Shown here: positions 1-5,539 of the stretch, piece by piece
Layout: each line of letters starts with the position of its first letter
How positions within the stretch are numbered: position 1 is the first letter of the stretch
Assembly: GCA_003510345.1 (NCBI GenBank)
Contig: DOMW01000124.1
Coordinates: forward strand, 1 to 5,539
Direction: 5' to 3'
Length of the DNA stretch: 5,539 nt
DNA from: Clostridiales bacterium
GTDB lineage: Bacteria; Bacillota; Clostridia; Christensenellales; Christensenellaceae
The notes under the pieces: generated by a model
Told to the model about the DNA's origin: nothing
Databases searched by the model: none
The model's input: only the letters and a program-made list of their open reading frames with translations
Made by a program: the position numbers and the translations under genes

Positions 1-18
1 GGCGATTCGTGAATCGCC
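1..18. repeat. Perfect short palindrome at window edge (possible dispersed hairpin repeat)
   Basis: Two perfect 8-bp arms, GGCGATTC and GAATCGCC, are separated by GT and followed by CCTACAA. The element starts at base 1, so it may extend further upstream. Hairpins of this form followed by a CCCTACAA-like tail resemble short dispersed palindromic repeats of Clostridia genomes; that link is from memory and was not checked. It has no T-run, so it is a poor intrinsic terminator. It lies 68 nt before the start codon of the first gene. Confidence 0.5.
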
Positions 19-71
19 CCTACAATAATAGGCCGATGTAGCGGGATATGGACGCGCAATACGTCCAACAT

Positions 72-77
72 GGAGGG
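72..77 (+). promoter_or_regulatory. Ribosome binding site that fixes the start of the transporter gene
   Basis: GGAGGG lies 9 nt before the ATG at 87. An in-frame ATG at 48 has no comparable site, and starting there would put 13 polar residues in front of the signal peptide. The site therefore supports 87 as the start. Confidence 0.8.
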
Positions 78-86
78 CGAAACGAA

Positions 87-2303
87 ATGAAACGAAGAAC
101 AACGGCTATCTTGGCTTCGATTATGGCCGCAGCGCTGCTCACGTCATGCGCGCCCCAAAGCGCCGATTCGCCGCAAACAGGCGCGGGCGATTATACGGAC
201 TATATCGGCACGGGCAAGCTAATCGCCGCGCAGCTCGGCGACGTTTACGGCGCGGTTGCCAACGATATTTTCCAAGCGAAGGAGGTGCACGAATTCACCC
301 TGGCCCCGGATATGCTCGAGGCCGTCCGGATAGGCAGGGTGGACGCCGCCATTCTCGACGACGCGTACGTAAAGCAGATTCAAGACAGCGGCGAGTACCC
401 GGACTTGGAGTATATACCCGTCCCAAGCGAGATTTTCGTGAATATGGCCTCCAACGTCTTTCATACCGAGGCGCTCCGGGATGAGTTTAACGCATGGTTC
501 GATATGATCGAACAAGACGGAACCTTCGACGAGATATACAATCGCTGGATAGGCGTTTCGCTCCCGGCGGAGGAGGACATTCCGAGGTTCGAGCTTACAG
601 GCGGGAACGGTACGCTCCGCGTGTGCAATACGGGCAGCTTCCCCCCGTTTTCTTACGCCGACTCGGAGGGACGCCCCGTCGGCTTCGACGAGGAGATCAT
701 AAGCCGTTTCGCCGCGCATATGGGGATGGACATCGAATACAACATGATGGCCTACGACGCCATTATCCCCTTCGTGCTTTCGGGCAAGGCCGACATGAGC
801 GCCTGCTCCTTCACCGTCACCGGCGACCGCGCGGAAAACGTTATATTCGGCAGGCAGTATACCAAAGCGCACGCGGTGTTGGTCGTCCGAAAAAGCGATG
901 CGCGCGATTATGCTTACTTCGCGGGCAAGTACGTCGCCGCGATAGTGGGCGCGACCCATTATATGACGATCGAGAAGATCGGCGGTACGCCCGTCTACTA
1001 TAACGACAGCGCGGAGGCGGCTGAAAACGTGCGGCTCGGCCATGTGTCGGGATTCATGACGCTCCTCTCCAACGCCCGCGTCATGGCGTCGCAGCTGGAC
1101 GGCTTCGAGGCGATACCCGTGCCGACGGAATTCTACAGCGGCCAGGTTGCGGGCATATCCAACGACCAGGCCGTCATCGATCGTTTTAACGCGTTTCTCG
1201 CCTCCATAAAGGCGGACGGGACGCTCGGCGAAATGGAGAACCGCTGGTTTGGCGAGGGGCTCGATCTTAGCGCGCCCATTCCCGAAATTGCGAACACAGG
1301 CGAAAACGGCGTATTGCGCGTGGCGACCAGCGCGCTTTCCCTGCCGTACGTCTATATCGGGGACAACGGAGAGCTTACGGGCTTCAGCGTGGAGCTCGCG
1401 CTGCGCTTCGGCGCGCATGAGGGCAAAGCGGTGGAGTTCGCCGAGATGGAATTCAGCGCCTTGATTCCGTACGTAAACAGCGGGCGGGCGGAATTGAGCC
1501 TTTCCAGCATGGCGATAACCGACGAGCGCAAAAAGAACGTCATGTTCACCGAGCCGTTCCATCAGGAGCAGCACGGCGTACTCGCGCTAAAAGCAACGAA
1601 CGCGCAAGGCGAGGGCGTAAGCTTTATCGAATGGCTGAATACTGGAATAGAGAACAACCTTATCGCCGAAAACCGCTGGATGATGATAGTCGACGGGCTG
1701 GGCGTAACCATGACGATCGCGGTATTGGCGCAGCTGTTCGGGACAGCGCTCGGCTGCTTCGTATGCTGGGTTCTCACGCGCAAATCGAGGTTCGTCAGCT
1801 GGCTCGGCAACCTGTACTGCGGGCTGATACACGGCCTGCCCATCGTCGTGCTGCTCATGATCACCTACTACATCATCTTCGGGGAAACGGATATTTCCAA
1901 TGTGCTCATGGCCGTCGCCGCGTTTGCGATTATTACCGGCGCGGGCGTCGCCGGGAACCTAAAGGGCGCTATCGACACCGTCGACCCGGTGGAGATCGAG
2001 GCGGCGAGGAGCATCGGGTTTCCGGCGTTTAAGGCGTTCCGGACTGTGACGCTCCCGCAGGCCATACGCCGGGCGCTGCCTGGCTACACGAAAGGCTTCG
2101 TCGAGCTCGTAAAGGCTACCGCCATCGTCGGCTACATCGCCATCCAGGATTTGACCCGCGCGGGCGACATCATCCGCAGCCGCACCTACGACGCCTACTT
2201 CCCGCTGCTTTTCGTCGGTATCATTTACCTCATCATCACCACCATTTGCATCCAGCTGTTTAAGCTGATTGTGAAAAAAATAAACGGAGGTGAGGCAGAA
2301 TGA
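87..2303 (+). CDS. Amino-acid-type ABC importer: lipoprotein substrate-binding domains fused to permease
   Basis: This 738-residue protein should bind a polar amino acid or similar solute outside the cell and carry it through the membrane, powered by the ATPase encoded next. Residues 1-21 are a lipoprotein signal peptide (basic MKRR, hydrophobic core, LTSC lipobox, Cys21). Family 3 substrate-binding (SBP_bac_3) material follows in an odd order: lobe 2 plus the C-terminal part at about 41-156 (ends YNRWIG), a complete domain at about 175-389 (ends ENRWFG), and an N-terminal lobe at about 407-503. The permease occupies about 514-730, with several hydrophobic segments and the EAA loop near 638-665 (EAARSIGF, then LPQAIRRALP). 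The Arg of the ligand pocket is seen in TGDR (248) and TDER (481). The lobe-2 Asp is present at 91 but replaced by Leu at 326. Leucine codon CTC is common here and absent from the next gene. Related SBP-permease fusions such as GlnP of lactic acid bacteria carry complete tandem domains. Substrate is unknown. Confidence 0.9.
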   Translation: MKRRTTAILASIMAAALLTSCAPQSADSPQTGAGDYTDYIGTGKLIAAQLGDVYGAVANDIFQAKEVHEFTLAPDMLEAVRIGRVDAAILDDAYVKQIQDSGEYPDLEYIPVPSEIFVNMASNVFHTEALRDEFNAWFDMIEQDGTFDEIYNRWIGVSLPAEEDIPRFELTGGNGTLRVCNTGSFPPFSYADSEGRPVGFDEEIISRFAAHMGMDIEYNMMAYDAIIPFVLSGKADMSACSFTVTGDRAENVIFGRQYTKAHAVLVVRKSDARDYAYFAGKYVAAIVGATHYMTIEKIGGTPVYYNDSAEAAENVRLGHVSGFMTLLSNARVMASQLDGFEAIPVPTEFYSGQVAGISNDQAVIDRFNAFLASIKADGTLGEMENRWFGEGLDLSAPIPEIANTGENGVLRVATSALSLPYVYIGDNGELTGFSVELALRFGAHEGKAVEFAEMEFSALIPYVNSGRAELSLSSMAITDERKKNVMFTEPFHQEQHGVLALKATNAQGEGVSFIEWLNTGIENNLIAENRWMMIVDGLGVTMTIAVLAQLFGTALGCFVCWVLTRKSRFVSWLGNLYCGLIHGLPIVVLLMITYYIIFGETDISNVLMAVAAFAIITGAGVAGNLKGAIDTVDPVEIEAARSIGFPAFKAFRTVTLPQAIRRALPGYTKGFVELVKATAIVGYIAIQDLTRAGDIIRSRTYDAYFPLLFVGIIYLIITTICIQLFKLIVKKINGGEAE

Positions 2304-3373
2304 GCATCCTATCCGTTAAGAACCTGGAAAAACGTTTTGGCGATAACATAATCCTTCAAAATGTGAACGCGGAGATTGCAAAAGGCGAAGTGATCTCCAT
2401 CATCGGCCCCTCCGGCACGGGCAAAAGCACCTTTTTGCGGGCAATCAACTTTTTAGACCCACCCACCGGCGGGGAAGTTTATTTCGACGGCGAGCTGATT
2501 ACCAAAAGGAACATGGACGCCGCGCGCCACCGCATGGGCATGGTGTTCCAAAGCTTTGGGCTGTTCAGCCATTTGGACGTGGTGGGCAATTTGACGGCCG
2601 GGCCCGTGAAGCTGCTGGGCACGCCAAAAGCTGAAGCGGAGGAAAAAGCCGCCGAGCTGCTGAAAACGGTGGGCCTTTCCGAGCGCGCACGGTTTATGCC
2701 AAGGCAGCTGTCTGGCGGGCAAAAGCAGCGCGTGGCCATTGCCCGCTGCCTTGCCATGGCGCCGGAGGTTATCCTGTTTGACGAGCCGACCAGCGCCTTA
2801 GACCCCACAATGGTGGGCGAGGTGATGGCGGTGATGCGCAGCCTTGCCAAAAGCGGCATGACAATGATTGTTGTAACGCATGAAATGGACTTTGCGCGCG
2901 ATGTTTCGAACCGCGTTTTGTACATGGACGAGGGCGGCATTTACGAGGAAGGAAGCCCGGACGAGATATTCTCGGCACCCCAAAAGCCGAAGACACAGGC
3001 TTTTATCTACAACATCCGCTCTTTCAACTACGAAGTGACAAGCCGGAACTTTGACTATGTTGAAATGCTGGGCGGTGTGGAGAATTTCTGCTTCCGCCAC
3101 GCGATAGAGAGAAAAGCTGCCAACAAATTACAGCTTTTGGCGGAAGAGCTTGTCATCAACATTGTTACACCGCAGTTCGGGGCCTGCTCGCTGGCTTTGC
3201 GCTTTTCAGAAAAGCTGGGCAGCTACGAAATGTCGGTGGCTTACGCGGGCAGGCAGGTAAACGCTTTGGAAACCGCCGAAGACGATTTATCCGCCATGAT
3301 GGTGACAAACAGCGCGAAAGAAATTCGTCACGAGTACACAGACGGCGTTAACACCATTACGGCGGTGTTGTAG
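2300..3373 (+). CDS. Polar amino acid ABC transporter ATPase with C-terminal degenerate GHKL-like domain
   Basis: This 357-residue cytoplasmic protein is the likely ATP-hydrolysing subunit for the upstream permease. Residues 1-240 form a complete GlnQ/HisP-type ATPase: Walker A GPSGTGKST at 36-44, Q-loop Gln84, signature LSGGQ at 137-141, Walker B VILFDEP at 157-163, D-loop SALD at 165-168 and switch His194 in THEMDFAR. GlnQ-type ATPases normally stop near residue 240; this one continues for about 115 more. That tail (about 247-357) is not a recognisable NIL or CBS domain. It aligns by eye with the product of the next gene: KLQLLAEELVINIV matches the N-box region, AYAGRQVNALET matches the G1 region, and the last 25 residues share the closing strand pattern. 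It lacks the DxG aspartate and the GLGL lid, so it probably does not hydrolyse ATP. The start overlaps the upstream stop as ATGA, with GGAGGTGA just before it, which suggests translational coupling. The transporter role is firm; the tail's identity is inferred. Confidence 0.92.
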   Translation: MSILSVKNLEKRFGDNIILQNVNAEIAKGEVISIIGPSGTGKSTFLRAINFLDPPTGGEVYFDGELITKRNMDAARHRMGMVFQSFGLFSHLDVVGNLTAGPVKLLGTPKAEAEEKAAELLKTVGLSERARFMPRQLSGGQKQRVAIARCLAMAPEVILFDEPTSALDPTMVGEVMAVMRSLAKSGMTMIVVTHEMDFARDVSNRVLYMDEGGIYEEGSPDEIFSAPQKPKTQAFIYNIRSFNYEVTSRNFDYVEMLGGVENFCFRHAIERKAANKLQLLAEELVINIVTPQFGACSLALRFSEKLGSYEMSVAYAGRQVNALETAEDDLSAMMVTNSAKEIRHEYTDGVNTITAVL

Positions 3374-3396
3374 AAAACACGCGCAAGGAGGCCCGC

Positions 3397-3795
3397 ATGA
3401 ACGAGCTGCTTGTTGAGGCAACACTGGAAAACGCGGATACGGTGCTGGACTTTGTAGGCGGGCAGCTGCAAAGCAGCCCCGCAAAAACGCGCAACCAAAT
3501 CAGCATTGCCGTGGACGAGATTTTTTCCAACATTGCCCGCTATGCCTATCACCCCGGGGTTGGCGGCGTGGCGGTGCGCATTGCCGTGAATGGCGATGTA
3601 ACCATTGAGTTTGAGGACAGCGGCATTGCCTACAACCCGCTTACCGCAGAGGACCCGGACATAACGCTGCCGGCCGAGGAGCGGGAAATTGGCGGGCTGG
3701 GCTTGTTTATGGTTAAAAACCTGATGGATACGGTGGAATACCGGCGTTGTGGAAACAAGAATATCCTTATTATTAAAAAGAAGCTGGCGGAATGA
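3397..3795 (+). CDS. RsbW/SpoIIAB-like GHKL ATP-binding protein (putative anti-sigma factor serine kinase)
   Basis: This 132-residue cytoplasmic protein has the HATPase_c_2 fold typical of anti-sigma factor kinases, which in known partner-switching systems bind a sigma factor and phosphorylate a STAS-domain antagonist. The ATP-site motifs all look intact: an N-box at 39-53 (VDEIFSNIARYAYHP, with Glu41 and Asn45), a G1 box DSGIAYNP at 74-81, and a G2/lid GGLGLFMVKNLMD at 99-111. The length suits SpoIIAB/RsbW. AAGGAGG sits 5 nt before the ATG, and the gene begins 23 nt after the ATPase gene, so the two are almost certainly co-transcribed. No sigma factor, STAS protein or PP2C phosphatase gene is in view, so its target is unknown. 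It may act with the related tail of the ATPase or with a distant partner. Kinase activity is inferred from the family only. Confidence 0.85.
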   Translation: MNELLVEATLENADTVLDFVGGQLQSSPAKTRNQISIAVDEIFSNIARYAYHPGVGGVAVRIAVNGDVTIEFEDSGIAYNPLTAEDPDITLPAEEREIGGLGLFMVKNLMDTVEYRRCGNKNILIIKKKLAE

Positions 3796-3814
3796 ATAAC
3801 CGCAAAACACAAGC

Positions 3815-3840
3815 AGTGCCCCGCCTAACGGCGGGGCACT
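3815..3840. terminator. Strong hairpin between convergent genes, likely transcription terminator
   Basis: AGTGCCCCGCC and GGCGGGGCACT form a perfect 11-bp GC-rich stem with a TAAC loop. It lies 19 nt after the kinase-like gene and before the 3' end of the convergent flavoprotein gene, so it could serve both strands. On the plus strand only CTCTCT follows; on the minus strand GTGTTTT follows about 5 nt beyond the stem. Neither T-tract is ideal. No other gene is seen between 3796 and 3881. Confidence 0.7.
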
Positions 3841-3881
3841 CTCTCTGCCCATGGCGCTGGGTGGTGGCGCCCACATCTTCG

Positions 3882-4307
3882 CTAAAAAGCTATCTTTTCA
3901 TCTGGGTTCATGCCCACTGCCACATAGGCTTCGTCAACACACACCTCGTAAATATCCATCATGGGGCCGCCCTCTTTAACAGTGTCGGCGCCACCTGGGA
4001 ATTTCCGGGCAATAAGCGCCACCACCTCATCCATCCCCACATCCGATTTTTGCACCCTGCCAAACAGCCGCACCTGCACGTCCGCCTCGGGGCTCTCGGG
4101 CAGCGGCATGCACGCCACACGCGGGTTCTCGGCAAATTCCTTGGTTTTGCGGCTGCCGTTAAATGTGGTAAAAAATACCCTGCCCGGTTTTTCCGGGCTG
4201 TAGGCAAAGGTAACCACCCGCACATTGGGGCCCGCAGCAACGCCGGTGGCCAGCGCCATGTTCACCGATTCCCCCATTATCTGGTTAAAATGTTCTTTCA
4301 AATCCAT
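3882..4307 (-). CDS. Pyridoxamine 5'-phosphate oxidase-like (split-barrel flavin-binding) protein
   Basis: This 141-residue cytoplasmic protein resembles small single-domain members of the PNPOx-like FMN-binding split-barrel family. Visible family features are MALAT at 17-21 and PNVRVVTF at 27-34 (early strands), FFTTFNGSRKTKEFAENP at 45-62 (the phosphate-contacting strand and Lys-rich turn) and VQVRLFGRV at 78-86. It lacks the length and C-terminal region of a true PdxH, so vitamin B6 synthesis should not be assumed; such proteins are usually uncharacterised flavin- or heme-linked reductases or oxidases. An AAAGGAGGA site lies about 8 nt before the ATG. The gene is divergent from the WYL regulator gene with a 95-nt gap (4308-4402), so it is a plausible regulatory target. 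No convincing minus-strand promoter was found. Confidence 0.85.
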   Translation of the reverse strand: MDLKEHFNQIMGESVNMALATGVAAGPNVRVVTFAYSPEKPGRVFFTTFNGSRKTKEFAENPRVACMPLPESPEADVQVRLFGRVQKSDVGMDEVVALIARKFPGGADTVKEGGPMMDIYEVCVDEAYVAVGMNPDEKIAF

Positions 4308-4353
4308 ATAGCCGTCCTCCTTTTATTTTGTATCTCCACCTTACCACATGGCA

Positions 4354-4382
4354 TTGACATCTGTATGTCATGGTTCTATACT
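4354..4382 (+). promoter_or_regulatory. Near-consensus sigma-A promoter for the WYL regulator gene
   Basis: A perfect -35 box TTGACA (4354-4359) and a -10 box TATACT (4377-4382) are separated by exactly 17 nt. Transcription should begin near 4389, giving a leader of only about 14 nt that just contains AAGGA (4391-4395), 7 nt before the ATG at 4403. An in-frame ATG at 4370 lies inside this promoter, so it cannot be the start on this transcript. Confidence 0.85.
4355..4370. promoter_or_regulatory. 16-bp palindrome, candidate operator between divergent genes
   Basis: TGACAT and ATGTCA are perfect 6-bp inverted arms around CTGT. The palindrome overlaps the -35 box and promoter spacer, where a bound dimer would block RNA polymerase. 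It also lies 48 nt upstream of the minus-strand flavoprotein gene. Binding by the adjacent WYL regulator is the obvious guess but is inference. Confidence 0.55.
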
Positions 4383-4402
4383 GTGCTAAAAAGGATTTTG
4401 CC

Positions 4403-5338
4403 ATGAAGCTGCAACGGCTGATTGCCATATTGACCGCCCTTTTGCAAAGGGACTGCATTAGCGCCACTTGGTTTGCCAATAAATTTGGCGTATGTGTGCG
4501 CACCATTTACCGCGACATGGAGGCGCTGGAAAGCGCGGGCATTCCCATTGTTACGCAAGCCGGCGCAAATGGCGGCTTTTCCATTTTGGAAGGCTATAAA
4601 ATAGACAAACGCCTGTTTACCCACCAGGACATTGCCACCCTGCTCACCAGCCTGTACAGCATTTCCGGTTCCCTTTCCAACGCGCAGCTTAACCAAACGC
4701 TTGAAAAAATCAAAGCCCTTGTTCCCGGCGAGTACCTTGGGGCCATAGAGCTTAGCTCCAAGCAGCTTTACATCGATATATCGTCGTGGCACAGCAACCC
4801 GCTGGTTACACAGGCGCTTAAAACCATCCAGGCGGCGCTTGCGGCAAAGCGCGTGCTGCAGTTTGACTATCTGGGCAGGCACGCCGATTCCCCCGGCAGG
4901 ATGGTGGAGCCGCACCAGCTTGTGCTAAAGGAAAGCAACTGGTACCTGAAAGCCTGGTGCAAACAGCGCAGGGCCTTCCGCACCTTCAAGCTTAGCCGCA
5001 TGCGCAACCCGCAGTTAAGCGCCGAAATCTTTGAACCGCGGGAATTTGAGAGCGGAATGGCCGACTTCAAAGACTGGAAGAGTGAGCGCAGCATTTTCAT
5101 CGACATCGTTGTTACCGAGGCCCTGCGAGAGCTGGCGCTGGACTACTGCCGCGAGGAGTATATGACCCCGCTGGCAGACGGCCGCATCGCCATCCACTTC
5201 CCCTTTATTGAAAGCGACATGGGCTACGGCGTTTTGCTAAGCATGGGGGCCGGCTGCGAGGTGCTGCGGCCCGCCCACGTGCGGCAGGAATTGATTCGCC
5301 GCATAGAGCAGCTGCGGGCCCGGTACGCACCGGCGTAA
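4403..5338 (+). CDS. YafY-type HTH-WYL transcriptional regulator
   Basis: This 311-residue DNA-binding protein has the usual layout of YafY-family regulators. An N-terminal HTH_11 winged helix covers about 1-60, with recognition-helix region VCVRTIYRDMEAL at 30-42. A WYL domain spans about 135-205 and contains the literal motif NWYLKAWC at 179-186 plus basic residues (RTFKLSRM, 193-200). A C-terminal WCX-like extension covers about 230-310. WYL domains are thought to sense ligands, in some cases nucleotides or nucleic acid; the ligand here cannot be told. The start at 4403 is chosen because MKLQRLIAIL is the family's normal N-terminus and the promoter covers the alternative ATG at 4370. The gene is divergent from the flavoprotein gene and probably controls it and itself through the palindrome at 4355-4370. 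It appears full length. Confidence 0.93.
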   Translation: MKLQRLIAILTALLQRDCISATWFANKFGVCVRTIYRDMEALESAGIPIVTQAGANGGFSILEGYKIDKRLFTHQDIATLLTSLYSISGSLSNAQLNQTLEKIKALVPGEYLGAIELSSKQLYIDISSWHSNPLVTQALKTIQAALAAKRVLQFDYLGRHADSPGRMVEPHQLVLKESNWYLKAWCKQRRAFRTFKLSRMRNPQLSAEIFEPREFESGMADFKDWKSERSIFIDIVVTEALRELALDYCREEYMTPLADGRIAIHFPFIESDMGYGVLLSMGAGCEVLRPAHVRQELIRRIEQLRARYAPA

Positions 5339-5359
5339 ACGCATAACTTTTCGCAACTT

Positions 5360-5378
5360 TATGCAAAAGGCTTGCATA
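5360..5378. repeat. Inverted repeat over the -35 region, possible operator
   Basis: TATGCAA and TTGCATA are perfect 7-bp arms around AAGGC. The right arm includes the -35 box of the promoter for the last gene, a position suited to a repressor. TTATGC here can also pair with GCATAA at 5341-5346, so a weak RNA hairpin after the WYL gene is another reading. No clear terminator was found for the WYL gene. Confidence 0.35.
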
Positions 5379-5400
5379 TTCTTGCACAAATAGCTATACT
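5372..5400 (+). promoter_or_regulatory. Sigma-A type promoter for the downstream lipoprotein gene
   Basis: A -35 box TTGCAT (5372-5377) and -10 box TATACT (5395-5400) are 17 nt apart. Transcription should begin near 5407, leaving a leader of about 70 nt before the ATG at 5477. The -10 hexamer matches that of the WYL gene promoter. Confidence 0.7.
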
Positions 5401-5476
5401 GTATACAATCCGTTGCACCGCCGCTGCGCAAAACGGTACCGCGGACAAGATTTTTTGAACAGCAGGAGGAAAAACC

Positions 5477-5539
5477 ATGAAAAAACTAACCGCTATATTG
5501 TGCTGCGCCGCGCTGGTGCTGGCAATGGCCGCCTGTGGC
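5477..5539 (+). CDS. Lipoprotein, N-terminal signal peptide only (cut by window end)
   Basis: Only the first 21 codons are present. They encode a typical lipoprotein signal peptide: basic MKK, a hydrophobic core, and MAAC as the lipobox with Cys20 as the lipidation site. AGGAGGA (5464-5470) lies 6 nt before the ATG, and a good promoter lies upstream, so this is probably the first gene of its own unit. In Firmicutes this start most often belongs to an ABC transporter substrate-binding lipoprotein, but nothing in the visible part shows its function. Confidence 0.8.
   Translation, partial: MKKLTAILCCAALVLAMAACG

Noticed and set aside
21..26. TACAAT as a -10 box for the transporter operon
   Set aside because: It is part of the tail of the palindrome, and any -35 box would fall at or before the window start, so it cannot be judged.
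48..86. Upstream in-frame start for the transporter gene
   Set aside because: It has no ribosome binding site and would place polar residues before a normal lipoprotein signal peptide; 87 has GGAGGG at good spacing.
219..1574. Long open frame of 451 codons antisense to the transporter gene
   Set aside because: The plus-strand frame encodes clear binding-protein motifs throughout. The antisense product has no recognisable domain or membrane pattern, and long antisense frames are common in GC-rich genes.
3853..3871. GGCGC/GCGCC inverted repeat near the 3' end of the flavoprotein gene
   Set aside because: The stem is only 5 bp with a 9-nt loop and no T-run; the 11-bp hairpin nearby is a far better terminator.
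4370..4402. Upstream in-frame start for the WYL regulator
   Set aside because: This ATG lies inside the promoter, and the family's usual N-terminus (MKLQRL) begins at 4403.
3792..4406. Plus-strand open frame of 204 codons over the flavoprotein gene
   Set aside because: The minus-strand product matches a known family and has a strong ribosome binding site; the plus-strand product shows no family features.
5320..5333. CCGGT/ACCGG hairpin at the end of the WYL gene
   Set aside because: The stem is only 5 bp, lies within the last codons, and has no adjacent T-run.

Overview
The window looks like chromosomal DNA from a moderately GC-rich anaerobic Firmicute, probably a gut-type Clostridia lineage (Oscillospirales or Christensenellales-like). 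The support is strong GGAGG ribosome binding sites, two sigma-A type promoters with 17-nt spacers, Gram-positive style lipoprotein substrate-binding proteins, and an RsbW/SpoIIAB-type ATP-binding protein. The lineage is an inference; no rRNA or marker gene is present.

Region 1 (1-3840) is a three-gene plus-strand operon. Gene 1 (87-2303) encodes a lipoprotein whose extracytoplasmic part is built from amino-acid-type substrate-binding domains and is fused to a HisM/GlnP-type ABC permease. Gene 2 (2300-3373, ATGA overlap) encodes the matching polar-amino-acid ABC ATPase, which carries an unusual C-terminal domain of about 115 residues. Gene 3 (3397-3795, 23 nt downstream) encodes a stand-alone GHKL ATP-binding protein of the anti-sigma-factor serine-kinase type. 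The C-terminal domain of gene 2 reads as a degenerate relative of gene 3. The operon therefore joins an importer to a partner-switching type signalling protein, and the ATPase seems to carry an inactive copy of that signalling fold. A strong hairpin (3815-3840) ends the operon.

Region 2 (3882-5338) is a divergent pair: a small pyridoxamine-5'-phosphate-oxidase-like flavoprotein (minus strand) and a YafY-type HTH-WYL regulator (plus strand). The 95-nt gap holds a near-consensus promoter and a perfect 16-bp palindrome that could be the regulator's operator.

Region 3 (5339-5539) is a 138-nt intergenic stretch with a good promoter and an inverted repeat over its -35 box, then the first 21 codons of another lipoprotein gene cut by the window end.

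The most notable content is in the first operon. (a) The binding region of gene 1 is two tandem repeats in a circularly permuted register, so the first and last half-domains could form one split binding protein around a complete central one. (b) The ATPase carries a degenerate GHKL domain. (c) An intact RsbW-like kinase is co-transcribed, with no sigma factor, STAS antagonist or phosphatase visible in the window.
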